64,000 nt of DNA from Hyphomicrobiales bacterium (GTDB lineage Bacteria > Pseudomonadota > Alphaproteobacteria > Rhizobiales > Rhizobiaceae). Position numbers and translations under genes: made by a program. The stretch's first letter is position 1, and every line of letters begins with the position of its first letter. Where the stretch lies: contig JAFKJU010000023.1 in the NCBI GenBank assembly GCA_017305935.1, forward strand, positions 55,048 through 119,047, in the 5' to 3' direction. Of the stretch, positions 41,442 through 50,499 are shown piece by piece. A model generated the notes under the pieces. That model did not search any database, was not told the DNA's origin, and saw only the letters and a list, made by a program, of their open reading frames with translations.

Positions 41442-42719
41442 TCAGGCGATGGCTTCCATCTTGCCGCCGGTCGGAATGGCCGGGGCCGTCTGGTTGTCGG
41501 TGATGACGAGGTCGTAGCCGCCGCCCTCCTTCAACCGCCACTGGCCGCCGACCAGCGGCGTCTTGGCGACGTTCCTGGCGGCGAAAGGCGGAAGATTGGC
41601 GCCGTCCCAGGCCACCGGCCCGACGATGGTGTCGAGTTTCGTGGCGGCGATCGCGGCGATCACCGCCTGTGCATCCGTGGGATCGGCCCGTTTCATGACA
41701 TCGACGGCCAGTTCGAACAGGGCGTGGACGAAGCCGATCGGCTGCGTCCAGGGCCGGCCCGTCGCCTTGGTGAACCCTTCGGCGAGCGCTGCCGCGCTGT
41801 CACCCGTCAGCGACGACTTGAAGGGATGGCTGGCCGACCACCAGACCTCGCAGGACAGGTTGTGACCGTTCCTGCCCAGCGCTTCCACCGATTGCGGGAA
41901 GAGGATGGCCTTGCCGATCGAGGCGATCCTGGGCTTGAAGCCCTGCTGCTGCGCCTGGTTCCAGAAGGTGGTGAAATCCGGCGGGATCATCACGCCGGTG
42001 ACGATCTCGCAACCGCCGGATTTGAACGTGTTGATCTGGGCGGAGAAATCGTCGGTCAGATTCTGGTAGCGGCCCGGATCGGTCAGCGCATAACCGCCCT
42101 TGTCGAGCACCGGCGGAAAACCGACCGTCTTGTCGCCCCAGGCATTGCCGTCGCCGTCATTGGGAAACAGTCCGCCGACCTTCTTGTTGGTTTCGAGTTG
42201 ACCCCACATATTGGTATAGACGGCGATGACGTCTTCCAGCCCCCAGAAGAAATGGAAGACGCTGTTGAAGGGTTTCCACGACGACGGATCGCCGGGATTG
42301 GCCTGCTGGCCGATGAACCAGGGTTGCCAGGGGGCGGCCGTCGAGATGCAGGGCACTTCCTCCGCCTCGCAGGTCGTGGCCACCGGATTGGTGGTCTCCG
42401 GCGTGGAGGCGACGAGCATGAGATGCACCTCGTCGTCGACGATCAATTGCTTGGCGACTTCCGCAGCGCGGTTCGGATTGGACTGACTGTCCTTGACGAT
42501 CACCTCGAATTCGAGGCCGGCGGCCTTGGTGGCGGCCATGAAGCCGTCGACGATGAACTTGTCGGCCTCGGCGAAGGCTGCAAGCGGTCCGGTCTGCGGG
42601 CTGACATAGCCGAGCTTGATCGCGCCGCCCCTGGCAAGCGCCGGCATGGATAGGCCGGATGTCGTCGCCAACGCCCCGGTGGCGGCGGCGGCCTTGATGA
42701 AATCGCGTCTCGTGAACAT
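41442..42719 (-). CDS. ABC substrate-binding protein (LivK type), operon A, Tat signal
   Basis: A 425-residue periplasmic-binding protein of the branched-chain amino acid type. A twin-arginine signal opens it (MFTRRDFIKAAAATGALATTSGL...), then IKLGYVSPQTGPLAAFAEAD and KDSQSNPNRAAEVAKQLI. GGAGGAAA precedes the ATG at 42719. It is clearly related to the solute-binding protein of operon B (shared RDSQS/KDSQS-NPNRAAEVA, TNRKVG/TNKKVG, TQPIGF/TQPLGY). It probably binds an aromatic substrate of this operon. Confidence 0.93.
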   Translation of the reverse strand: MFTRRDFIKAAAATGALATTSGLSMPALARGGAIKLGYVSPQTGPLAAFAEADKFIVDGFMAATKAAGLEFEVIVKDSQSNPNRAAEVAKQLIVDDEVHLMLVASTPETTNPVATTCEAEEVPCISTAAPWQPWFIGQQANPGDPSSWKPFNSVFHFFWGLEDVIAVYTNMWGQLETNKKVGGLFPNDGDGNAWGDKTVGFPPVLDKGGYALTDPGRYQNLTDDFSAQINTFKSGGCEIVTGVMIPPDFTTFWNQAQQQGFKPRIASIGKAILFPQSVEALGRNGHNLSCEVWWSASHPFKSSLTGDSAAALAEGFTKATGRPWTQPIGFVHALFELAVDVMKRADPTDAQAVIAAIAATKLDTIVGPVAWDGANLPPFAARNVAKTPLVGGQWRLKEGGGYDLVITDNQTAPAIPTGGKMEAIA

Positions 42720-42743
42720 GAAATTTCCTCCTCCCAAAGAAAA

Positions 42744-43805
42744 TCAGTACGGCGGTCGATGTCCCGCCCAGGCATTCTGCAGCAGCGAACGGATGGATGC
42801 GCGCTCGACGGAACGCGGGTTCCAATAGGGATTCTTCGTGGCGATGTCTGCGGCGCGATCGAGGTCTGCCTCGCTCAGGCCGAGATCCTTCAGCGCCATC
42901 GGCGCTCCGATGGACTGCGCGAAATCATACAATGCCTGGCCGGGCGTACCGCCGAAGATCTCGCCGACGGGCGCCATCGCTTCCGGCACGGCTTCGGCAT
43001 TGAAACCGATCGTATGCGCAAGCATGATCGAATGCGTCTCGGCATGCGGCGTGTCGAAGCTACCGCCGAGCGTATGGCAGAGCTTGTGATGCAGCGACAT
43101 GGTGATCTGGCCGAGCACCGTGCCGCAAAGCCAGGCGCCGTACAGGGCCTTTTCGCGAGCGGTGGCGTCCCCCGGATTGCCGACGATGGCCGGCAGCGCC
43201 TGTCGCAAGGCGCGCATGCCCTCGATCGCCATCATCGTGGTGATCGGGTTGCGATCGGGGGCGTAGAGGCCCTCGGCCGCATGCGCGATAGCGTTCAGGC
43301 CGCTGGTGACGCTCATGCCGACCGGAAGGCCCAGCGTCAGGTCCGGATCGTAGATCACCACCTCTGGCAGAACCTTGGGGCTGCGCAGGGTCGCCTTCAC
43401 GCCGTTTTCGGTCTGGCCGAGGATGGGCGTGACCTCCGAGCCCGCATAGGTCGTCGGCACGACGATCTGGGCGATGTCCGTGCGCAATGCCATGGCCTTG
43501 CCGAGACCGGTCGTGGAGCCGCCGCCGAGCGAAACCACGCAATCGGCCTGCAGCGCGTCGGCCCTGGCTACCGCCCGCTCGCTCACCTCCACCGGCGTAT
43601 GCATCGTCGCATCGGTGAAGACGCCTGCGGAAAGAGCGCCCAGGCGCTGCGACAGAGCCTCGGCATCACCGGCCTGATGCGGAGTTGACAGCACCAGGAC
43701 GCGCCGGCAGCCGAGCGTCTCGACCCATTTGCCGACCTCGGCGCTCGTGCCGCGCCCGAAAACGATGCGTGCGGCGCTGCCCTGGTAGGAGAATGTCATC
43801 GTCAT
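42744..43805 (-). CDS. Maleylacetate reductase (iron-type alcohol dehydrogenase)
   Basis: A 353-residue group III alcohol dehydrogenase of the maleylacetate reductase type. Seen are VSLGGGSTTGLGKAMAL (cofactor binding), PTTYAGSEVTPILGQTENGVK, and the His-rich metal region HHKLCHTLGGSFDTPHAETHS. It reduces maleylacetate to 3-oxoadipate with NAD(P)H, the step after hydroxyquinol cleavage. It starts within the stop of the second intradiol dioxygenase (ATGA overlap) and is followed by the importer genes. Confidence 0.93.
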   Translation of the reverse strand: MTMTFSYQGSAARIVFGRGTSAEVGKWVETLGCRRVLVLSTPHQAGDAEALSQRLGALSAGVFTDATMHTPVEVSERAVARADALQADCVVSLGGGSTTGLGKAMALRTDIAQIVVPTTYAGSEVTPILGQTENGVKATLRSPKVLPEVVIYDPDLTLGLPVGMSVTSGLNAIAHAAEGLYAPDRNPITTMMAIEGMRALRQALPAIVGNPGDATAREKALYGAWLCGTVLGQITMSLHHKLCHTLGGSFDTPHAETHSIMLAHTIGFNAEAVPEAMAPVGEIFGGTPGQALYDFAQSIGAPMALKDLGLSEADLDRAADIATKNPYWNPRSVERASIRSLLQNAWAGHRPPY

Positions 43806-44665
43806 GTCGCCAGCCTTTCCTTTTTTGCCCGAACCATCACGAAGGTGAAATCCAGCGACCAGCGCTGCCCGCTCTCATCGGCCTTGAATTCGCCGATCAG
43901 ATCCTGCTTGACGCCGAACAGGGCATCTTCGCTCAAATGCGGGTCGCTGCCGTCGTAGACATGGGTGCTGATGGTTTCGAAGCCTTCTGCCTTGATGAGG
44001 AAATGCAGGTGCGCCGGGCGACGCAAGGGAAAACCGATGCTGCCGAGCATGCGCCCGACCGGACCGTCGCAAGGCACGGCATAGCCCCCCGGGCGCACCG
44101 TCCGGTAATGGAAACCGCCGCCGGCATCCGTGCAGAAAACGCCACGCAGGTTGAATTCCGGCTGCTGGTCCGGCTGCTGGTTCTCGTAGAAACCTTCGCC
44201 GTTCGCCTGCCATGTCTCGACGGTCGCGCCGGCGATGGGATCGCCGTCGAGATCGAGCACCCGGCCCTTCACGTCGAGAGGAACGCCGACGCCATCGAGG
44301 CAGATGTCGGCGCCGAGCGGCAGCCGCGGCGCGTCTGCGCGGTAGAAGGGGCCGCGCACCGTGTTCGGCGTCGCCCCCTTGGGACGGCGCGTGTTAATCT
44401 CCTCGATGAGAGCGCTGACGCCCAGGAGATCGGAAAGCAACACCCATTCCTGACGCCGGTCGTCGCTGGCATGGCCGACATCGGTCAGGAATTCCAACGC
44501 CTTGCGCCAATCGGCCGCCGAGGGCCGTGCTTCGCGGATCAGGCTGTGCAAATGCTCGACAAGGGAAATCATGAATGCCGGCAGCCGCCCGGCCTCGGCA
44601 TGCTTTCTGAGCCGCTCCGCCACCAGCCGCGCGGAATTGCCCTCGCTGAACGATATGTCTGCCAT
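43802..44665 (-). CDS. Hydroxyquinol-type intradiol dioxygenase (second copy)
   Basis: A 287-residue intradiol dioxygenase, paralogous to the one at 35335. Iron ligands are visible as Tyr in GEGFYENQ, Tyr in RTVRPGGYAVP and the His pair in LRRPAHLHF; the N-terminal helical part contains WVLLSDLLGVSALIEEIN. It is the first gene of operon A, divergent from LysR-2, and is translationally coupled to maleylacetate reductase, so hydroxyquinol is the most likely substrate. The two copies at both ends of one operon may differ in substrate range (for example substituted hydroxyquinols or catechols). Confidence 0.9.
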   Translation of the reverse strand: MADISFSEGNSARLVAERLRKHAEAGRLPAFMISLVEHLHSLIREARPSAADWRKALEFLTDVGHASDDRRQEWVLLSDLLGVSALIEEINTRRPKGATPNTVRGPFYRADAPRLPLGADICLDGVGVPLDVKGRVLDLDGDPIAGATVETWQANGEGFYENQQPDQQPEFNLRGVFCTDAGGGFHYRTVRPGGYAVPCDGPVGRMLGSIGFPLRRPAHLHFLIKAEGFETISTHVYDGSDPHLSEDALFGVKQDLIGEFKADESGQRWSLDFTFVMVRAKKERLAT

Positions 44666-44730
44666 GTTTCCTCCGATGACGCCAATCTAGCAGGCGGGAA
44701 TTGGGCGCTTGATAATTTTTTTCCCAGTTA

Positions 44731-44747
44731 ATATGCATTATTGCTAT
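44731..44747. promoter_or_regulatory. LysR-box-like site at LysR-2
   Basis: ATATGCATTATTGCTAT precedes and enters the LysR-2 start codon. Its right half TGCTAT matches the sites at 34289 and 55166, but the left half is imperfect (ATATGC). Position between LysR-2 and operon A suggests a role in operon A control. Confidence 0.4.
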
Positions 44748-45696
44748 GAAGATCGACGAGCGACATCTGGTGCAACTGGCGGCGGTGGTCCAGGCGGGGG
44801 GCGTGACCGAGGGCGCGATGATGCTCGGCCTGACGCAGCCCGCCGTATCGCGCACTCTCGCCGCGCTGGAAAAGCGGCTGGGCGAGCCGCTGTTCATCCG
44901 CGGACGCCGGCCTCTGCAACCGACGCCGCTTGGCCGGGCGCTGGCGGATCATGGCCAGGCGATGCTCAACGCCTCGCGCAAGGCATCCGCCCTTGTCGAG
45001 GGGTTTCGCCATGGCCGCACCGGCCTCGTTCGCGTAGGCGGCACGCCGTTCTTCATGGATGCGCTGATCGCCGGCATGGTCGCCGGGTTTCAGAACGCAT
45101 TTCCCGATGTGCGCATCGAACAGAGCTACGGCTATCTGCCGGAGCTTCGCGCCGCCATCGTCGCCGACCGGATCGACCTCGCCATCTGCCCGATCGACAT
45201 GTTGGACGAAGGGTCGGGCATGCGCTTCCAGGAACTGCTTCCCGGCCGTAACGTCGTGGCCTGCCGCATCACCCATCCCCTGCTGCTCAAGCGCAGGCTC
45301 AACGGTCCGGAATTGCTGGACTATCCGTGGATCGCGCCACCGCCGGGCAGCCCGCTGCTGGCCGACCTGCGCAGCCTCGTGCTGTCGCTTGGCGCCACCG
45401 AAACCAAGATCCGCTATGCCGGCGGATCGCTGACCAGCGCCATCAACTACATGAAGGCAAGCGATGCGTTGACGATCCTGCCCCATAGCGTGGTTTTCGC
45501 CTACCGCAACGACAAGGCCATCACCGCCTTGCCCGTCAACATTCCCCATCCCGAGCGTGCGCTCGGCCTGCTGCAGCGCACCGAGGATCTGAGCGCCCCG
45601 GCGACGGAGGCGTTTGCCGCCCATATCCGCAAAAGCTTCGAAAACCTGACGCATCTGATCAAGCGCCATGAACAATCGGTGATCTGGGGCCTGTGA
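44746..45696 (+). CDS. LysR family transcriptional regulator (LysR-2)
   Basis: A 316-residue LysR-type regulator with HTH RHLVQLAAVVQAGGVTEGAMMLGLTQPAVSRTLAALEKRLGEPLF and an effector-binding domain. It is divergent from operon A and convergent with operon B, and is a close paralogue of LysR-1. Such regulators usually sense the ring-cleavage substrate or product and activate the divergent operon. Confidence 0.92.
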   Translation: MKIDERHLVQLAAVVQAGGVTEGAMMLGLTQPAVSRTLAALEKRLGEPLFIRGRRPLQPTPLGRALADHGQAMLNASRKASALVEGFRHGRTGLVRVGGTPFFMDALIAGMVAGFQNAFPDVRIEQSYGYLPELRAAIVADRIDLAICPIDMLDEGSGMRFQELLPGRNVVACRITHPLLLKRRLNGPELLDYPWIAPPPGSPLLADLRSLVLSLGATETKIRYAGGSLTSAINYMKASDALTILPHSVVFAYRNDKAITALPVNIPHPERALGLLQRTEDLSAPATEAFAAHIRKSFENLTHLIKRHEQSVIWGL

Positions 45697-45697
45697 A

Positions 45698-45716
45698 GCC
45701 GGCGACGATCGCCGGC
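45698..45716. terminator. Hairpin between convergent LysR-2 and operon B
   Basis: GCCGGCGA and TCGCCGGC form a perfect 8-bp stem around CGA, exactly in the 27-base gap between the convergent genes. It may serve both transcripts; no T tract is seen. Confidence 0.5.
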
Positions 45717-45723
45717 CCGTGCA

Positions 45724-46329
45724 TCAGAAGGTAGCCGAATCGTCGGGCCACAGCAGGATCGGCGCGCGACCGCCGCCGCTGACCGGCCGAAGCCTATGCC
45801 AGCCGCGATTGGCGTAGACCAGCGCCTCGTCTTCCCGCGTCTCGTGGGAATGGGCCGAAACCTCCAGCAGTTCCGCAGTGACGAGGCAGGCTCCCGGCGC
45901 TTCCAGACGACCGCGGATGACGGCCCGGAACCGCAGATCCACCTGCGGATAATAGGGCTCGCCGCCCGCAAGCCTTGCCCATTCCACCTCGGAGCCGAAC
46001 CGGTCCTTGCCGCTGGTCGCGCAGAGCCGCGCCAACTCCATGTCGGCCCGGCGCACGAAATGCACCACGACGGAGCCGGCGCGCCGGACCGCCCGCGCGC
46101 TCGCGGAATGATCCGACAGCGAAAAGGCGATGGTCGGCGGAGAGACGCTGACCGAGATCAGCGAACTGACCGTCAACGCCACCGGTCCGTCGCCCGGATC
46201 GGCGGTGATGATCGCCACGCCGGACGGGTGGTGGCGGAAGGCCGCGAGGAAGGCGGCGGCCACGTCGGGTGGCGAAGCCGCCGCATCGCCACCCTGTGTC
46301 CCGCCGCTGCGGTTCGAGGCCACGGTCAC
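45724..46329 (-). CDS. Flavin reductase component (GraD/HpaC-like)
   Basis: A 201-residue flavin reductase of the HpaC family: FRHHPSGVAIITADPGDGPVALTVSSLISVSVSPPTIAFSL at the N terminus, then ARLCATSGKDRFG and a GR-type strand. It supplies reduced flavin to the oxygenase encoded directly upstream. The start is a GTG overlapping the stop of the oxygenase gene (GTGA), so production is coupled. It is the last gene of operon B. Confidence 0.9.
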   Translation of the reverse strand: MTVASNRSGGTQGGDAAASPPDVAAAFLAAFRHHPSGVAIITADPGDGPVALTVSSLISVSVSPPTIAFSLSDHSASARAVRRAGSVVVHFVRRADMELARLCATSGKDRFGSEVEWARLAGGEPYYPQVDLRFRAVIRGRLEAPGACLVTAELLEVSAHSHETREDEALVYANRGWHRLRPVSGGGRAPILLWPDDSATF

Positions 46330-47552
46330 TTCTTCTCGACCAGATCGTAGAACTGCCAGCTGCGCGCACTCCAGAGGCCGGCGATTTCGCGGCCGGCGGC
46401 GCCGACGATGTTCGGGTTGATGGTGAAATGGTTGGCGGCCGTCAGCATTTCGCGGTAGGTGCGCTGCATGACGCCCTTGCGCAGCGATGCCCCGCCAGCG
46501 GCGCGATAGACGAACTGGCAGGCATCGACCCCGGCTTCATGCACCTCGGACTTGGCCAGATGCACCATGCTGATCTGGCGCGTCGAGACCCGGTTGCCGG
46601 CCTCGATCGACGCCTCGATGTCGCGCCAGACCTCGAACAGGAAGGCGCGGGCGGCGCGCACGCGCGCTTCGGCGCGGCCGTAGTCGAACCAGAACTTGTC
46701 GCTTTCGCCGAGAAGGCCGGCGCGCCCCGTCTTGGTCACCGCATATCTGGCCATCTCGTCGAGGATGCGCCGCGAGGCGCCGATCGCCCAGCCGGAATGG
46801 CCGATGGCGGCGAGGCCGACGACGCCGAGGCTGAAGAATTCCTTCTGGCGCTGCGGTTCGGCCGTCAGGATCGGAAAGACCATGTCATCGGGGATGAACA
46901 CGTCGTTGGCGGCGTAATCGATGCTGCCGGTGCCTTGCAGGCCGAGCACTTCCCAATTGCCGAGAAGGTCGTGATCCTCGACCGGCGCATGGGCGCACAG
47001 CACGATCACATCGCCGTTTTCGTCCTTGGCCGGCTGGCCGCCGCCGTCGTCGAGCAGGGCCGCCGTATGGGTGTAGGTCGCGTGATAGATGCCGCTGGCA
47101 TAGGCCCACTTGCCATTCAGGCGATAGCCACCCTCGACCTTCTTCAGCATGCCCGTGGGCGTGCCCTGGCCGGAAAAGCGGTTTTCATGGCCGGGGCCGA
47201 AAAGGCGTGAGATCGCGCTGTCCGGAAGGAAGGCGGCTGACATGGCGCCGATGCAGGCATGCACCATCGAAACCCAGCCGGCGGCGCCGCTGTGATAGGT
47301 GATCGCCTCGATGAGCTGCAGCCCCTGCGTCGGCGAGAGCTGCGCCCCGCCCAGGGCCTCGGCGGCGAAGATATGCGACATCCTCAGCGGCTTCAGGGCC
47401 TCGAAGGTCGCTTCGTCGAGCTTTCCGAGCTTTTCGGTGTCGCCGGCATGCTCCTCCAGGATCGGCCCGATCTGGCGAACCTGTTCCATCAGCCCGGCGA
47501 AATCCGTTGTGGTGCCCCAATAGGCGGATGTGTGTTTGATCGGTGCGTTCAT
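46326..47552 (-). CDS. Two-component flavin monooxygenase, acyl-CoA dehydrogenase fold (GraA/HsaA-like)
   Basis: A 408-residue oxygenase with the acyl-CoA dehydrogenase fold of group D flavin monooxygenases (HsaA, HpaH/C2, resorcinol hydroxylase GraA). Seen are the helical N terminus, FSGQGTPTGMLKKVEGGYRLNGKWAYASGI, the GLQGTGSIDYAANDVFIPDD strand, and a C-terminal helical domain with the QFVYRAAGGASLRKG region. With reduced flavin from the adjacent reductase it hydroxylates a phenol. The pair resembles GraA/GraD of Rhizobium, which converts resorcinol to hydroxyquinol, the substrate for enzymes in operon A; the exact substrate is inference. Confidence 0.88.
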   Translation of the reverse strand: MNAPIKHTSAYWGTTTDFAGLMEQVRQIGPILEEHAGDTEKLGKLDEATFEALKPLRMSHIFAAEALGGAQLSPTQGLQLIEAITYHSGAAGWVSMVHACIGAMSAAFLPDSAISRLFGPGHENRFSGQGTPTGMLKKVEGGYRLNGKWAYASGIYHATYTHTAALLDDGGGQPAKDENGDVIVLCAHAPVEDHDLLGNWEVLGLQGTGSIDYAANDVFIPDDMVFPILTAEPQRQKEFFSLGVVGLAAIGHSGWAIGASRRILDEMARYAVTKTGRAGLLGESDKFWFDYGRAEARVRAARAFLFEVWRDIEASIEAGNRVSTRQISMVHLAKSEVHEAGVDACQFVYRAAGGASLRKGVMQRTYREMLTAANHFTINPNIVGAAGREIAGLWSARSWQFYDLVEKK

Positions 47553-47642
47553 CTCTGTTCCTCCTTGATGGATCGATCGATGGACAGGGCGGCTGCCTCT
47601 GCGGTGCGCCTCGTCGTGTCTTCGGCAGTTTCGCGGCTCTCC

Positions 47643-48422
47643 TCAGCCGGCCAGGAAATCGCCGATCGCGGTCACGATGCGGGGATCCTCCTGCATGGCG
47701 AGATGCCCGACCTCCTCGACCATCAGCAGGCGGGCGTGGGGAATGGCTGCAACCCAAAGCGGCGCCTGCGAGGCCGGCAGCATCCGGTCCTTCTCACCCC
47801 AGACGACCAGCGTTTCGTTGGGAATTCGGCTCAGCCAGCGCCCGAGATTGGGGTGACCCATGCCATGGACCTTGAGAATATTGCCGAGGGCGGGGCCTTC
47901 CTTCTCGCGTGCCGCGACGAAGTCCTCCACGGAAGCGCATTCCGCGCCGCCGGGAAAATAGCGCGCCGCCACCTCGGCCCTGTGGGCGAGATAGGCGGGA
48001 AACGCGTCCGGCGCGATCGACGACAGGGCGGCGCCGGGATGGTCTGGATGGTTGAGACCGGCCGGCGCGTTCAGCACCAGACGGTTAAACCGTTCGCCCG
48101 CGACGACAGCCATCTCCGCCGCCATCCAGCCGCCCATCGAGTGGCCGACGAGATGCGGCCGGTCGAGACCGAGCGCCGAGATCAGCCGCAGATTGTGGAC
48201 GATGATGTCCTGCATGCCGTTGACATGTGGTGCCTCCGCGCTTTCGCCGAAGCCGGGGTGGAAAGGCAGGTATACCCGGAAACGGTCCGCCAGCCCTCTC
48301 GCCCAGTCATGCCCCTCGATGGTCGCCGCGCCGTGCAGGGCAAGCACGGCAGGCCCCTCGCCGATCGCTTTGACGACGGTGGAAACGCCGTCGATATCCA
48401 GAGTCAGGGTTTCGAAATCCAT
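47643..48422 (-). CDS. Alpha/beta hydrolase
   Basis: A 259-residue hydrolase with the nucleophile Ser in VGHSMGGWMA, catalytic Asp in VWGEKDRMLP and His in EEVGHLAMQEDP. The oxyanion segment is LALHGAATIEG. It resembles MhpC/HsaD-type and esterase members, so it may hydrolyse a phenolic ester or a C-C bond. It lies between the zinc alcohol dehydrogenase and the oxygenase in operon B. Confidence 0.9.
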   Translation of the reverse strand: MDFETLTLDIDGVSTVVKAIGEGPAVLALHGAATIEGHDWARGLADRFRVYLPFHPGFGESAEAPHVNGMQDIIVHNLRLISALGLDRPHLVGHSMGGWMAAEMAVVAGERFNRLVLNAPAGLNHPDHPGAALSSIAPDAFPAYLAHRAEVAARYFPGGAECASVEDFVAAREKEGPALGNILKVHGMGHPNLGRWLSRIPNETLVVWGEKDRMLPASQAPLWVAAIPHARLLMVEEVGHLAMQEDPRIVTAIGDFLAG

Positions 48423-48447
48423 GGTCTTCTCCTTGCAGATCGTTGCA

Positions 48448-49461
48448 TCAGCCGGCCGCGGGCGTGATCAGCACCTTGCATTGCGTGGTGCGCCGGCGCA
48501 GCGCTTCGAAAGTCGCGGGAACGTCGGGCAGATCGATTTTCGCGGTGATCAGCGCCTGGGGGCGATAGCGGCCGGGACCCAGCGCATCGAGCGCCATCTC
48601 GAATTCCGCCATGTTGAAGAACACGGCGAAGATCAGCCGGATTTCCTTCGACAGCGCCGCGAAGGGATCCCAGTCGTCGCCGCCGACGCACAGGCCGACG
48701 CCGACCACCGTGCCATGGACGCGCACCAGGCGGCAGGCCGCGTCGATCAGCCCCCGCTTGCCGACGCATTCGAACACGATATCCGGCGCCCCCTCGGCCA
48801 GACGCGCAAATTCGGCGCCGAGATCCGGCCCGGAGAGTGCGAAGCCGGTGGCGCCGACCGCGGCGGCGCGCGCCTCCTGGTGCCGGTTGAGATCGGCGAC
48901 GATGACATGGCCGGCGCCCAGCCGCCGCGCCCAGAAAGCGACGAGAAGGCCGATCGGCCCCGCGCCGAGGATCAGGACCCGGTCGCCCGGCTTCAAACCC
49001 GAGCGGATGACCGCATGCAGGCCGACGGCCACCGGCTCGGCGAGGGCGCCCTCCTCGGTCGGAAGGTCGTCCGGCAGGCGTCGGCACTGGCGGGCGGCAA
49101 CCGTGGTGAGTTCGGCATAGCCGCCGCCGATCAATTGCATCTGTGCGCACCAGGCGGGCTCTCCGCTGCGGCAGCTGGCGCAATGGCCGCAGCCGCGCAT
49201 CGGCGCCACGGCGACGCGATCGCCCGGCTGGAGATCGTCGCCCGCCTCGCCGCAGCGCACCACCTCCCCGGCGAATTCGTGGCCGAGCACGCCAAGCCGC
49301 GCCAGGCCGAAGGTCTGCGGATCCTCGGTCATGTGCAGGTCGGAACCGCAAATGCCGCAGGCGGCGATGCGGATCAGCACCTCGTCGGGGGCGGGTTGCG
49401 GCTGCTGGATGTCGTCGATCATCAGCGGCAGGCCGACCGCATCGAAAAGAGCCGCTTTCAT
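48448..49461 (-). CDS. Zinc-dependent alcohol dehydrogenase
   Basis: A 337-residue medium-chain dehydrogenase. Catalytic zinc ligands are in CGICGSDLH and GHEFAGEV; the structural zinc cysteines in CGHCASCRSGEPAWC; the Rossmann loop is LGAGPIGLLVAFWARRLGA. It resembles the threonine/sorbitol dehydrogenase branch and oxidises a secondary or sugar-like alcohol with NAD(P). GGAGGA precedes the ATG at 49461, which overlaps the LivM stop by four bases. Confidence 0.92.
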   Translation of the reverse strand: MKAALFDAVGLPLMIDDIQQPQPAPDEVLIRIAACGICGSDLHMTEDPQTFGLARLGVLGHEFAGEVVRCGEAGDDLQPGDRVAVAPMRGCGHCASCRSGEPAWCAQMQLIGGGYAELTTVAARQCRRLPDDLPTEEGALAEPVAVGLHAVIRSGLKPGDRVLILGAGPIGLLVAFWARRLGAGHVIVADLNRHQEARAAAVGATGFALSGPDLGAEFARLAEGAPDIVFECVGKRGLIDAACRLVRVHGTVVGVGLCVGGDDWDPFAALSKEIRLIFAVFFNMAEFEMALDALGPGRYRPQALITAKIDLPDVPATFEALRRRTTQCKVLITPAAG

Positions 49462-50495
49462 CGCTTGTCCTCCACGAGAATGCGCCGGGTCGGAAACCAA
49501 GGGGCATCCACCCTCCTGCAGATCAGTCCCCAGATGCCGCCGCGGGCAAACAGCGCCATGAACAGGGTGAGCAGGCCGAGAACGACGAGATAGGTGGCGC
49601 CGTATTCGCCGAACCAGCGGTCGGCGAAGAAATAGATCAGCGCACCGATGATGACCCCTTCGAGCGAGCCGAGGCCGCCGACCATGACGATGAAGATGGC
49701 GATATTGGCCCAGTTCGGATCATAGGCGGAGGGCGGGGTGATGCGCAGCTGCGCCATGAAGTAGATGGCGCCGGCAAGACCCGTTCCGGCTGCGGCCGCG
49801 ACCCAGATGAGGAAGCGGAGCCGGCCGACGGCGACGCCCTGACTGGCGGCGGCGACCGGATTGTCGCGCAGCGCGATCAGCGCCAGCCCATAGCGCGAGC
49901 GCAGCAGCCAATAGCTGCCGCCGACGGTGACGAGCAGCATGAGGGCGCAGAGAATGCTGACTCCGACGGCCCGCTCCGTCGCGGAATAGCTTGCCATGAC
50001 CCGCAGGCTCATGCCGGCGCCGGCATTCACATAGCCGAAGACCGACGTCGCAAGCCGCATCACCTCGGCGATCACCCAGGTGCCGATCGCGAAATACGGC
50101 CCGTCCAGCCGGTGCAGGAGCCCGTAGGTGGGAATCGCCAGAAGCACGGGCGCGATCATCGCCAGCACGACGGCGACGAAGGGATTGAGGCCCCAGAGTT
50201 GGGCCATGATGAACAGGGCATAGGCGGCCACGCCGACAAAGGCCTGCTGGCCGACCGAGACGATGCCGGCATACCCGGCCAGCAGGTTCCACATCTGGGC
50301 GACGGCGATGTAACAGCACAGTTCCACGACATCGCGGATCTGCCCTTGCGTCGCCCAGAGCGGCATAGAGGCGATACCGCCGAGAGCGGCGAGGGAAACG
50401 ACGGCCGCGACGATGCTCGAGGCCGTGCGGCGCTGGACCCGGACGGCGGGTGGATCGAACAGATCGGCAGCGGATACGGCGGATGCGTCTGTCAA
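49458..50495 (-). CDS. Branched-chain-type ABC permease (LivM), operon B
   Basis: A permease of about 345 residues with LivM hallmarks (MWNLLAGYAGIVSVGQQAFVGVAAYA, FAIGTWVIAEVMRLAT, GGLGSLEGVIIGALIYF). No good ATG fits: the frame opens at 50567 inside livH, while a TTG at 50495 follows a GGATTGAGG ribosome binding site and starts just after the LivH stop region, so I prefer the TTG. It partners the LivH-type protein. Confidence 0.88.
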   Translation of the reverse strand: MTDASAVSAADLFDPPAVRVQRRTASSIVAAVVSLAALGGIASMPLWATQGQIRDVVELCCYIAVAQMWNLLAGYAGIVSVGQQAFVGVAAYALFIMAQLWGLNPFVAVVLAMIAPVLLAIPTYGLLHRLDGPYFAIGTWVIAEVMRLATSVFGYVNAGAGMSLRVMASYSATERAVGVSILCALMLLVTVGGSYWLLRSRYGLALIALRDNPVAAASQGVAVGRLRFLIWVAAAAGTGLAGAIYFMAQLRITPPSAYDPNWANIAIFIVMVGGLGSLEGVIIGALIYFFADRWFGEYGATYLVVLGLLTLFMALFARGGIWGLICRRVDAPWFPTRRILVEDKR

Positions 50496-50499
50496 AGCC

